From NCBI GenBank assembly GCA_030627905.1, contig DAOVRZ010000027.1, positions 1 through 49,974 on the forward strand: a stretch of 49,974 nucleotides of DNA. Reading direction: 5' to 3'. The notes beneath the pieces were generated by a model, which saw only the letters and a program-made list of their open reading frames with translations, was not told the DNA's origin and searched no databases. This stretch comes from JAGMES01 sp023128035. Lineage in GTDB: Bacteria; Bacillota; Halanaerobiia; DY22613. Positions within the stretch are counted from its first letter, which is position 1. Each line of letters begins with the position of its first letter. This document shows, one piece after another, positions 10,480 to 18,500 of this stretch. Position numbers and translations under genes: made by a program.

Positions 10480-10605
10480 ATGCTATTTTATATTATTCTA
10501 TTGTTAATTGGTATTGTATCGGTTTATATTGGAGGATTTGTTTTAATGAGTTTAATAGATCTAAAGGGAGGATATATGATTTTCAAATCAATATCCTCCC
10601 TTTAA
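10480..10605 (+). CDS. Small hydrophobic protein following the broken regulator
   Basis: A 41-residue frame begins at ATG 10480 with one strongly hydrophobic segment of about 20 residues (LFYIILLLIGIVSVYIGG and onward). It starts 11 bases after the original stop of the broken XRE gene, the arrangement usual for regulator and small-membrane-protein pairs. No good ribosome binding site precedes it. Its 3' end runs into the stem of a terminator, so it is probably a truncated relic of a longer membrane protein. It is not recognised beyond that. Confidence 0.35.
   Translation: MLFYIILLLIGIVSVYIGGFVLMSLIDLKGGYMIFKSISSL
10563..10603. terminator. Bidirectional terminator, 13-bp perfect stem
   Basis: AAAGGGAGGATAT at 10563-10575 pairs perfectly with ATATCCTCCCTTT at 10591-10603 around a 15-nt loop. 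It lies between the regulator remnant and the convergent GH13 gene, whose stop is at 10612. Confidence 0.8.
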
Positions 10606-10611
10606 TAGTTG

Positions 10612-12588
10612 CTATTTTAAATAAATACGAACTTCATATGGTTTTAGTTTATTTCTATCAATTTTCTGGCTGGAACTTAAAAGCAACCTACCTGTCATAT
10701 GAATTTGCTTATCATTTTTAGGATCAAGATTAATCAAACATATCAGCTGATCTTTTTCATCGCGGTAGCCAAACTGAACTATTGAATCATCAGTTATGCC
10801 CCGGATAAATAGTAAATCCGGTTTTTTTATCAGATTTTGATAATTTGCGTGAATCTTTGCACTTTTAGCAATTAAGTTGATCATTTCTTCACTGCCTTCA
10901 TTTAACCAATGAAGTTGAAAGGGGTCATAGAAAGATAAACGTCCATAGTAGGGGTCGTCTTTATCAAGAACATACCGATCCTGTTCAGAAGCATCAAGCC
11001 CAAGATTCATTGGCTGACGTTCAAGAAATTCAAAGCCACAATTGATGAATGGAATTGAAGTTGGTAAAAAGAAATTTAAGACAGCTGTCATTCGACTAAA
11101 ATCAATCTTTCCAGGTCTGGATGCTGCACGAGGAGTATCCGGTATTTCTGAACATGCAAGGACAGGAAGGGATAAGCCAGATATTCTTTTTAAAATCTGG
11201 ATTAAACTTTTAGTTGTTAATTTGTATTCATCCCCCCAAAGGGTACCCACAATAGCATGATAACCCTTATCTTTAGCAATTTGATCATAGTCATTACAAA
11301 GTTCTTCAGAGATGAATTTAAACTTAGGATTTAGATCAAATGTTTTTTTCATAATCATTTTTTCCATTTGCTCAGGCAGTGCATGAGCCATATCAATTCT
11401 TGCACCATCAATACCATAATTCTTCTGATAATATGGAATAATATCAGATAAATACTCCCAGAGTTCAACATTAGGTAAGTTACCCTTATACTTGTTTGCT
11501 TTAATTGAATCATAAAACAAAAATGGAGGAGTATCTGGGCCAAAATAATCATTCCTTACAGTTGGCTCATCTAAATATAAGCGATAGTAGGTGATATCAC
11601 TCCAGCATGGTTGTGGATCATTGATTTGATCTGAAAATGATGGTGAAGTAGTTACTTGAAATTTATCTTCAACCATTTTTAAAAAGTTTTGATTGGGGTT
11701 ATTATTGTAATTATTGATCAAATTTGACCAGCCTTCAGGGTCTAATTGATCTGGTGAATAGGTATAAAGTTTAATATGCTCTTTTGTTTCTTCTGCTGGA
11801 TAAATCTTCTTTAAAAGATCAATATTTGGTTTTTGTAATTCGCCTACAAAGTTGTAATTGAGTACACGAAAATATGGTAATTTTTGAAGATCAATCCAAT
11901 AAAACCAATCTGGATGATTAATTAATAAATCAGTATCACGAGATATGGTACGCATAGGGTAATCAAGGGTTACTCTGATTTCAGCTAGATGACAGGCTTC
12001 AACTAATGCTTTGAATTCTACTTCAATTGGAAACGGATCAGAAGGCAAATCAAGAATTCTATCATGCAGTTCTGGATTTAATTTATAGAAATTATTAGTA
12101 GAATAAATTGAACCGAGTTCTCCAGTTTTGTAATGACTTTTATTTGTCAGATAGATGGGTAAAAGATATAAAATATTCAATCCCATTTTCTTCATATGTG
12201 GTATTAGACAGAGTGTTTTAAAAAATGTTCCCAATTCATTAATTGTAGAATCATAGTGAACAAGTTCTCCATCTCCATCATGATCCCAACTTGTTGCAGA
12301 CCGAATATCAACTGAATAAATTTTTCCATTTTCTAACCAGTTCTCATCATTGGCACAAAATGATAGAGGTTGTAAATAGTTTTCGATGTCTGGTTTAGCT
12401 TTCGTCAAAAAATATTCTCTAATGAATTTACTAAAAAACTCATAAGGATTTACTTCTAAAATCTCTTTAGCCTGTTCTGCTTGATAGTGCCATAGTTTAG
12501 GGATTTTGTATAAAAGGTTTTGGTTTTTTTCATTAAGTAGATCAAGTCTTTCTAGTATTGTTTGTAAATTTTCACACACTTGTTTCAT
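10612..12588 (-). CDS. Cytoplasmic GH13-family alpha-glucan hydrolase or transglycosidase
   Basis: A 658-residue protein with no signal peptide, so it is intracellular. An N-terminal region of about 100 residues is followed by a TIM-barrel catalytic domain. Visible GH13 motifs are LDYPMR, GARIDMAHA with nucleophile Asp399, ISEELCND with acid/base Glu428 or Glu429, and SEIPDTPRAASR in place of the usual NHDT-R region, so its Asp stands where the transition-state Asp is expected while the usual His is Pro. The C-terminal about 90 residues look like the beta-sheet domain of the family. Exact specificity (amylase, maltose-forming or transferase) cannot be told. The gene stands alone, has a strong GGGGG ribosome site, and is preceded by a promoter and a LacI-type operator, as expected for a sugar-controlled gene. 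It ends at a shared terminator. Confidence 0.85.
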   Translation of the reverse strand: MKQVCENLQTILERLDLLNEKNQNLLYKIPKLWHYQAEQAKEILEVNPYEFFSKFIREYFLTKAKPDIENYLQPLSFCANDENWLENGKIYSVDIRSATSWDHDGDGELVHYDSTINELGTFFKTLCLIPHMKKMGLNILYLLPIYLTNKSHYKTGELGSIYSTNNFYKLNPELHDRILDLPSDPFPIEVEFKALVEACHLAEIRVTLDYPMRTISRDTDLLINHPDWFYWIDLQKLPYFRVLNYNFVGELQKPNIDLLKKIYPAEETKEHIKLYTYSPDQLDPEGWSNLINNYNNNPNQNFLKMVEDKFQVTTSPSFSDQINDPQPCWSDITYYRLYLDEPTVRNDYFGPDTPPFLFYDSIKANKYKGNLPNVELWEYLSDIIPYYQKNYGIDGARIDMAHALPEQMEKMIMKKTFDLNPKFKFISEELCNDYDQIAKDKGYHAIVGTLWGDEYKLTTKSLIQILKRISGLSLPVLACSEIPDTPRAASRPGKIDFSRMTAVLNFFLPTSIPFINCGFEFLERQPMNLGLDASEQDRYVLDKDDPYYGRLSFYDPFQLHWLNEGSEEMINLIAKSAKIHANYQNLIKKPDLLFIRGITDDSIVQFGYRDEKDQLICLINLDPKNDKQIHMTGRLLLSSSQKIDRNKLKPYEVRIYLK

Positions 12589-12629
12589 AATTGTTCCCCC
12601 TGTTAAAAGTATAATTATACAGTAATTAT

Positions 12630-12658
12630 AGTATATACCACGCTACTAACCATTGCAA
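12630..12658 (-). promoter_or_regulatory. Probable sigma-A promoter of the GH13 gene
   Basis: Read on the minus strand, TTGCAA (12658-12653) and TATACT (12635-12630) are separated by exactly 17 nt and lie about 40 nt before the GH13 start codon. Confidence 0.55.
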
Positions 12659-12662
12659 TAGT

Positions 12663-12694
12663 TTTTCGCAAATTTGTGCAAACGTTTTCGCAAA
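12663..12694. promoter_or_regulatory. LacI/MalR-type operator region
   Basis: The near-palindrome TGCAAACGTTTTCGCA (12677-12692) has the central CG and flanking GCAAA/TTTGC halves of MalR/LacI-family operators. The decamer TTTTCGCAAA occurs at 12663 and 12685, 22 nt apart, about two helical turns. The region lies just upstream of the GH13 promoter and between two divergent genes, so it could control both. No regulator gene for it is in the window. Confidence 0.6.
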
Positions 12695-12805
12695 AACGGT
12701 AGGGAATTTAATAACCATGTCGAATAAGTTAAAAAAAGGTTATATTTAGATGTTATTGCTTGTTAAATCGCAAAATATGTAAATAATCTGAAAGGGTAAA
12801 TGTAT

Positions 12806-13261
12806 ATGAAAAATTTGGATGTGGTAGCTATAGGGGCGGTTGGGATTGATACAAATATTTATTTAAATGGTAGAGATATTGATTTTTCTGTTGAAGCAAA
12901 AATGTTAGCAAAGACTAACTTAATACATGTTAATATAGTGAATTGGACAAGATATTTATTACCTTTAGCTAAAGAGATGGGAATAAAAATAGCCTGTGAC
13001 ATTCAGGATATTGTAGAATTAGGTGATGAATATCGAAAAGATTTTATTGAAAATGCAGATATTCTTTTCTTCTCATCAGTAAATTTTGATGAGCCAGTAC
13101 CTCTAATTAAGAAATTTATAGAGATAAGTCCTGCAGAAATTGTTATAAGCGGTATGGGTGCAAAAGGTTGCGCTGTAGGATTTCTTACAAGCTATTTAAT
13201 GTACTTTGTTATTTTTCTAGGAAAGAGTAAATTTTGGGAGATGTTAATATGCAGAACATAA
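12806..13261 (+). pseudogene. PfkB-family sugar kinase with two internal deletions
   Basis: The product opens with NLDVVAIGAVGIDTNIYL, the N-terminal strand and substrate-binding start of ribokinase/PfkB kinases. It jumps after FSVEA to KMLAKTNLIHVNIVNWTRYL and continues with central-domain sequence to ISGMGAKGCAVG. There it jumps again to FLTSYL, which in intact proteins comes after the catalytic GAGD loop. About 75 or more residues seem lost at the first junction, and the anion hole and catalytic Asp at the second. The reading frame survives both losses, but the protein cannot be an active kinase. The start at 12806 has AAAGGG nine bases upstream. It lies divergent to the GH13 gene and shares its operator region, so it was probably a sugar-use gene. 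Its 3' end overlaps the next gene. Confidence 0.75.
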
Positions 13262-13995
13262 ATGAGTTGATCAAAGAGAATAAGATTACTTTGATTTTTC
13301 TTTCTGAGTGGGGCTTATATCTAATCTTTGAGTTAGTAATGGGGAAATTCAAAAGCTGGAATGTTTTTTTAATGAATTTATTACCTTTCGTGTTCTTTTA
13401 TCTAATAGCTCGTTTAATGAAATGGTTATCTATTAAAGTACAAACGCCATTTAAAATTAAACCTATGTTCTTGTGGATAGTTTCATTGGTAACATGTGAT
13501 CAAATCATTAAATATGTCATTAAAACTTTTGTAGAGGAAAAGGGCATGATCTCACTGATTTCGGATTGGTTATTTATTTCTAATGTCTTAAACGTTCACG
13601 GTTCATTTGTTACTTCCAGATTTGATTTAAAAGTGAATATGATTTGGATAATTCTCGTTAATGTGCTAATTTTATTTTTTATAATCCAGGGTTACCGTTA
13701 TTATAAGCAGAAAATGAGAACTAGTTTTTGGATAGATTTGACCATGTTATTATTTGTTGCGGGTGGGATATCATCATTTATAGATAAGGTTTTCTTTGGA
13801 GGATCACTAGATTTTATAGCTTTGAAAGGACTTTTTGTGGCTGATCTAAAAGATTTTTATCTCACTATAGGTATTGGGTGTATGATGGTAGAACTAATAG
13901 TTAACTTTGAAGGTAATACCAACAAAAGTAATCAGAGTGATATTCAATTTATTAAGGAGTTTTTGAATTTTTGTTTTAGAGTGAAGAAGAAGTAG
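13249..13995 (+). CDS. Signal peptidase II (LspA)-like membrane protein with N-terminal extension
   Basis: A 248-residue membrane protein. The ATG at 13249 is chosen because GGGAG lies eight bases before it. The C-terminal two thirds follow the LspA pattern: CDQIIKYVIK (Asp84), NVHGSF near residue 116, GGISSFIDK (Asp179) and FVADLKD (Asp199). The two aspartates fit the catalytic dyad of lipoprotein signal peptidase, although the conserved Asn of the GN-x-x-D motif is Ser176. About 75 extra residues with two hydrophobic segments precede the LspA part, and a basic tail follows. Ordinary LspA proteins are about 150-170 residues, so this is a divergent, extended member. It could be an accessory lipoprotein peptidase or a resistance homologue. 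It overlaps the end of the kinase remnant and is followed by a terminator. Confidence 0.7.
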   Translation: MQNINELIKENKITLIFLSEWGLYLIFELVMGKFKSWNVFLMNLLPFVFFYLIARLMKWLSIKVQTPFKIKPMFLWIVSLVTCDQIIKYVIKTFVEEKGMISLISDWLFISNVLNVHGSFVTSRFDLKVNMIWIILVNVLILFFIIQGYRYYKQKMRTSFWIDLTMLLFVAGGISSFIDKVFFGGSLDFIALKGLFVADLKDFYLTIGIGCMMVELIVNFEGNTNKSNQSDIQFIKEFLNFCFRVKKK

Positions 13996-14123
13996 GAAAT
14001 AAGAGGTAAGGCCTAGGAAGAAAGCTATATATCAATGAGTTAAATTTTTGTTCCACAAGCTAAAAAACTCGACACCTGTGATTTGATCAAGTGTTGATGA
14101 AATGACAATTATTATTTGGAGCT

Positions 14124-14153
14124 AAACCACTGTGCAATGTGGTTTTTTTTTTT
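14124..14153 (+). terminator. Rho-independent terminator
   Basis: AAACCAC (14124-14130) pairs with GTGGTTT (14139-14145) and runs into a long T tract to 14153. It ends the transcript of the LspA-like gene. Confidence 0.9.
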
Positions 14154-14644
14154 GTAAAAAAAATATTTAGAAGAATTCTTATAAATGTTAGGACGGGTAT
14201 TCTATTTTTGTGAATAAAGTCTTTTTTGTATTAAATATTATAATGTAAAATTAGGAAATTTATAAAGGAATTTTGAGAGGATTGCCGAACTACATAGGTA
14301 TATGAACTATATGCGGATTATCTGAAATACTGATATTAGTTAAATATACCGATTATGAGAAATACATAGAAGCGATCCTAGAAAAGGATTAAACGAACTA
14401 ATTATAAATTGTAGTATATTTGTAGTAAAAAGTATTTTTAGTTTGCAATTGTATTCGCTTAAGGCTTATAAATCCTTGTATTTTGCGTATTACTGATATG
14501 AGTTTTTTGATCAATATATTCCATCAAAGTTAGCATTATAAATTAAAGGGATTAATTTTATAGACAACGTACTTAAGTAAATCAGTTCTAGAGCAGAGCT
14601 TGGAAATTGTTTTCTCAATTTCTACTATTTATTTTAAATTGAAC
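14154..14644. other. Intergenic region without recognisable gene
   Basis: About 490 bases of very AT-rich DNA. The only coding-like patch is a short frame ending KYTDYEKYIEAILEKD before a stop at about 14391, with stops and no start upstream; it matches nothing I know. No riboswitch, RNA gene or mobile-element end was recognised. Confidence 0.5.
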
Positions 14645-14673
14645 TTGACAAAATGTGGTTAATAATATATAGT
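14645..14673 (+). promoter_or_regulatory. Near-consensus sigma-A promoter for the biosynthetic operon
   Basis: TTGACA (14645-14650) and TATAGT (14668-14673) are separated by exactly 17 nt. No other promoter this good is seen before the 28-kb gene set that starts downstream, and no terminator is seen between 14673 and 42596, so it probably drives the whole operon. Confidence 0.75.
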
Positions 14674-14767
14674 TAATAACAGTAAAAGTATAAAAATTCT
14701 AAATTTCAAAAAAAATAAAAAGGAGGCGGGTTATAAAAGTATAAGAATGGTCTAACTTCACTAAATT

Positions 14768-14953
14768 ATGAAAGGAGTGTTTGTATTAAAAAAGACTGTT
14801 TCTCTTTTCGTAGTAATGGTGTTGTTAGCAGGTGGATTAGTATTTGCTTAAAGCACTACCTTACCGGCTTATTGTGGAAATGTACTTTTAAAAAGTGGAT
14901 ATAAATTTACTTATGTAAGAGTAGAGATTAGTGGTACTATTGATCTAAGATAG
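14768..14953 (+). pseudogene. Small secreted protein with stop codon at the signal-peptide boundary
   Basis: The frame reads MKGVFVLKKTVSLFVVMVLL then AGGLVFA, a clear signal peptide with an A-x-A-like end, followed at once by TAA (14849-14851). The same frame then continues 33 codons (STTLPAYCGNVLLKSGYKFT and on) to TAG at 14953. AAAGGAG sits about eight bases before the TTA codon at 14786, where a TTG start would be expected, so the true start seems mutated as well. It is most likely a decayed secreted or cell-surface small protein; the family is not recognised. A functional 27-residue leader peptide is a less likely reading. Confidence 0.6.
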
Positions 14954-15019
14954 TTAATTTAGGGTCAGAATAACCTGATGGTTATTTTGGTAGATGTTTT
15001 TTTGAAAGGAGTTTTTATT

Positions 15020-15493
15020 ATGTGGTTTTTATTATTATGGGTGATGGGAATTATTTCAGCTGGGGTAGATTTTTGTATAACTGGATTTCCAAAGGATGTA
15101 AGTCAGATTTGCTCTACTCTTCTCCTTCATCAATTTGTCGTTACTTTTGGATTGGTTGGTCTAATAGGTTTTATTGTGAACATATGGAAAGCCGATGAAA
15201 CTGCAAAAAGCCTGGGTTGGCCAGGAGGGCCCTTCCAGCGTAAATATGGCTGGTCACAGATAGGTTTAGGTGTGATGGGTATTATGGCAATTTGGTTCCG
15301 TGGAGGATTTTGGCTTGGTGTTATAGTTAGTATGTATATTTATGGAATAAGCGGATTTTTCTCACATATTAATGTAATGCGTATGAACAATAAAGTAGAT
15401 GCAGATAGCATTGGAAATCTTATTATGGATGTTTTATACCAAGGATTCATTACAGTTCTATCAGTATTAGCTACTGGCATTTGGGTTATTTAA
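15020..15493 (+). CDS. DUF6790-like membrane protein
   Basis: A 157-residue membrane protein with about four to five hydrophobic segments. The motif LGWPGGPFQRKYGWSQIGLG (residues about 65-85) matches, from memory, the GWP-GSPFQ-E-G signature of the DUF6790 family of uncharacterised membrane proteins. The ATG at 15020 is chosen over a TTG 42 bases earlier because AAAGGAG lies eight bases before it. It is the first intact gene after the operon promoter and lies about 55 bases before the giant synthetase, so it is probably co-transcribed. No enzymatic motif is visible. A role in immunity or membrane adaptation to the product is only a guess. Confidence 0.65.
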   Translation: MWFLLLWVMGIISAGVDFCITGFPKDVSQICSTLLLHQFVVTFGLVGLIGFIVNIWKADETAKSLGWPGGPFQRKYGWSQIGLGVMGIMAIWFRGGFWLGVIVSMYIYGISGFFSHINVMRMNNKVDADSIGNLIMDVLYQGFITVLSVLATGIWVI

Positions 15494-15549
15494 TCATTTT
15501 AAAGAATTTATAGTTAGATTAGAAGGAAGCAATAGGAGGTGCTTTGAGT

Positions 15550-18500
15550 GTGATAACAAAAAGGTTGGAACTTTCTGAAATTCAGAAGGGTATCTATTAT
15601 GATAGTCAAGTTGATAACCCTGTTTCTTATAATATATCTGGAACTATCTTGCTAGAAAATATAGATGAAGAATACTTCGAAAAAGCCTTCAAATTATTAA
15701 TTGAAGAACAAGAAGCATTACGTAGTAGTATCGAAATTATTAATGATCTGCCAGTCTTTGCTATTCATGATCGAATTGATTTCAAATTGACTAAACAAGA
15801 TATTTCAGATAATTCTGATAATCAAGAAGAAATACTGGGAAAAATAGTTGAAGATGAGATAGGTAAGGCTTTTAATCTTGATAAGGCCCCATTATTTAAT
15901 GTTAGGTTGATAAAACTAGATCATAACAAACATATATTTCTAATCTGCATTCATCATCTTATTTCTGATGGATTATCATTGGAAATTTTAAAGAATAAAT
16001 TACTTAATTACTATAATAAACTGATCAATGATGAAAAAATAAAGGTAATACAAAATACTGGTTTTTCTGAATTTATCGAACAGGAAAATTTAAAACTGAT
16101 TAAAGGTGAGTTTAATAAACAAAAAGAGTTTTGGATTAATAAGATGAAAGGTGCTGAACCTTTAGATTTACAGATAGATTATTCTGTAAGACAAAAGGAT
16201 AACAGCATAGGCAGAGAAAAACGTTTTGAAATACCAATCAGTATGATGCAAGATATCAATAATCTAGCTATGGATCAAGAAGTAACAGTTTTTATGTTCT
16301 TTTTAGGATTATTTGGTGTGATTATGAAGCAGTACACAGAAAATGATGATATTATTGTATCTTCGCCATTTTCCTATCGACCTAAATTAGATTTTGAAGA
16401 AACAATTGGCTGTTTTGTCTCTATGTTACCAATGCGTTTTAACATAGAGGACAGTGAGAGCTTTTCAGAAATTCTCCAGCAGGTTGGAAGAGAATTAATT
16501 GATGTCTATACAAATATTGGATATCCGAATAATTTGATTATGCGCGATAGTAAATTAATACCATTGCCTGGGTCACCTTCAATTTTTGATGTGTCATTTG
16601 TCTATGACATTTATGAAGACACCGAAGAATATGGTGTGAAGACAGAAATCGTAGATCAGGATGTTGTTACTTTTCCAGGTAGTATGATGGTTATTTTGAA
16701 TAAAACACCGGAAAAAGATTTGATAAAAATTCAATACAAACCTGAAACTTTTTCAGATCAAACAATAGAGTTACTTGGTCGCAGATTTCTTAAACTATTA
16801 GAGGTTGTCATTAATAATGTTGATATCAAAATTGGAGATATTGATCTGTTGTTGGAAAATGAAAAGGAGCGTATTTTAAGTGAGTTTAACAGTACTTCTT
16901 ATATTTCATACCAACCACAGACTATTATCGATGTATTCAATTCTAAAGTAACAAAGCATCCAGATAGAATAGCGCTGATTGATGGTGACAAAACCGAGAC
17001 TTATGCTTCAGTTAATTCTAAAGCAAATCAATTAGCCAGAAAGATTATGAGGATGAAAAATAGAGAAAATGAAGCCATTGGATTGCAGCTTGAGCGTTCT
17101 ATGGATTTAGTAATCAGCATTTTAGCAATTCTTAAAGCAGGTTGTTTCTATGTACCAATAGATCCTAATTATCCAGTAACAAGAAAAGAGTTTATTTTTG
17201 AAGATGCTAATATTTCTATTCTAATAACTTCTAGCGAATTACCAACTGAGGACAAATGGGATATTAACTTGATTTTGATTGATGATGCTGATACTTATAC
17301 TGGTGATGATAATAATCCTTTGGAGAAATTGGATCCATATAGTCTGGTTTATATTATGTACACGTCTGGTTCAACAGGTAGACCAAAGGGAGTAATGGTT
17401 GAAAATCATAGTGTAGTAAATACATTATTGGATTTAGAAAGACGCTTCCCTTTAGAAAAAGAAGATGTCTTTCTTCTTAAAACAGCATTTACCTTTGATG
17501 TTTCTGGGACAGAGTTATTTGGATGGCTTATGGGAGAAGGAAGTTTACTTATTTTAGAGCCAGGTGGAGAAAAGAATGCTCAATTAATACTAGATGAAAT
17601 TGAGAAACATAATGTAACCCATATCAATTTTGTGCCATCTATGTTCCGGTTTTTCCTTGAAATTTTGGATATAAAATCTAACATTTCAAAGCTAAATTCT
17701 TTAAAATGGATATTTTTAGGTGGAGAAGCTGTAACTCCAGATATTTTACAAAAGTTTTATTCTTTTGGAACTGATATTAGTCTGGAGAATGTATATGGAC
17801 CGACAGAGTGCTCAATATGGGCTTCTCACTATTCACTTAAGGACTATACTGGAAATGAGAATATTCCTCTTGGTCAACCACTTAATGAAACACGCTGGTA
17901 TGTAGCAGGAAAGAATGATAAACTACAGCCTATTGGTATTCCGGGAGAACTTTGCTTAAGTGGTGTAGGTTTAGCCAAAGGATACTTAAATCGGGATGAA
18001 TTAACAAAAGAAAAGTTTGTTCCTAATCCTTTCTTCCGGGAAAGAAAGGACCCTGAGCATTTTCGGTATATGTATCGTACAGGAGATCGTGCTCGTTGGC
18101 TTTCTGAGGGGACTATTGAGTATTTAGGACGGATTGATTTTCAGGTAAAGGTACGAGGAATCCGTATGGAATTAGGAGAAATCGAAAATGTATTGGCAGA
18201 GTATGACGAAATTGTTCAAGCAGTAGTGGTTGTCAAAAAAGAAGCTTATAGGCCTGCAACACTTTGTGCGTACTATCTTTCATCAGAGGAAATACCGGTT
18301 CCAAAACTTAAAGAGCATTTATTGAATTCTTTGCCAGCATATATGATTCCCTCATTCTTCGTACATAAAAAAGAATTACCTCTTAATAGTAGTGGTAAGA
18401 TTAATAGAAAAGTACTCATAGCTGATAAGGATTATTTTAATAAAACATCATCAGAATTCATTAAACCAAATACAGACATGGAGAATATGATCGCCTCTGT

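Noticed and set aside
14270..14400. Short coding-like patch ending in YEKYIEAILEKD
   Set aside because: No start codon, interrupted upstream, no ribosome binding site and no family match.
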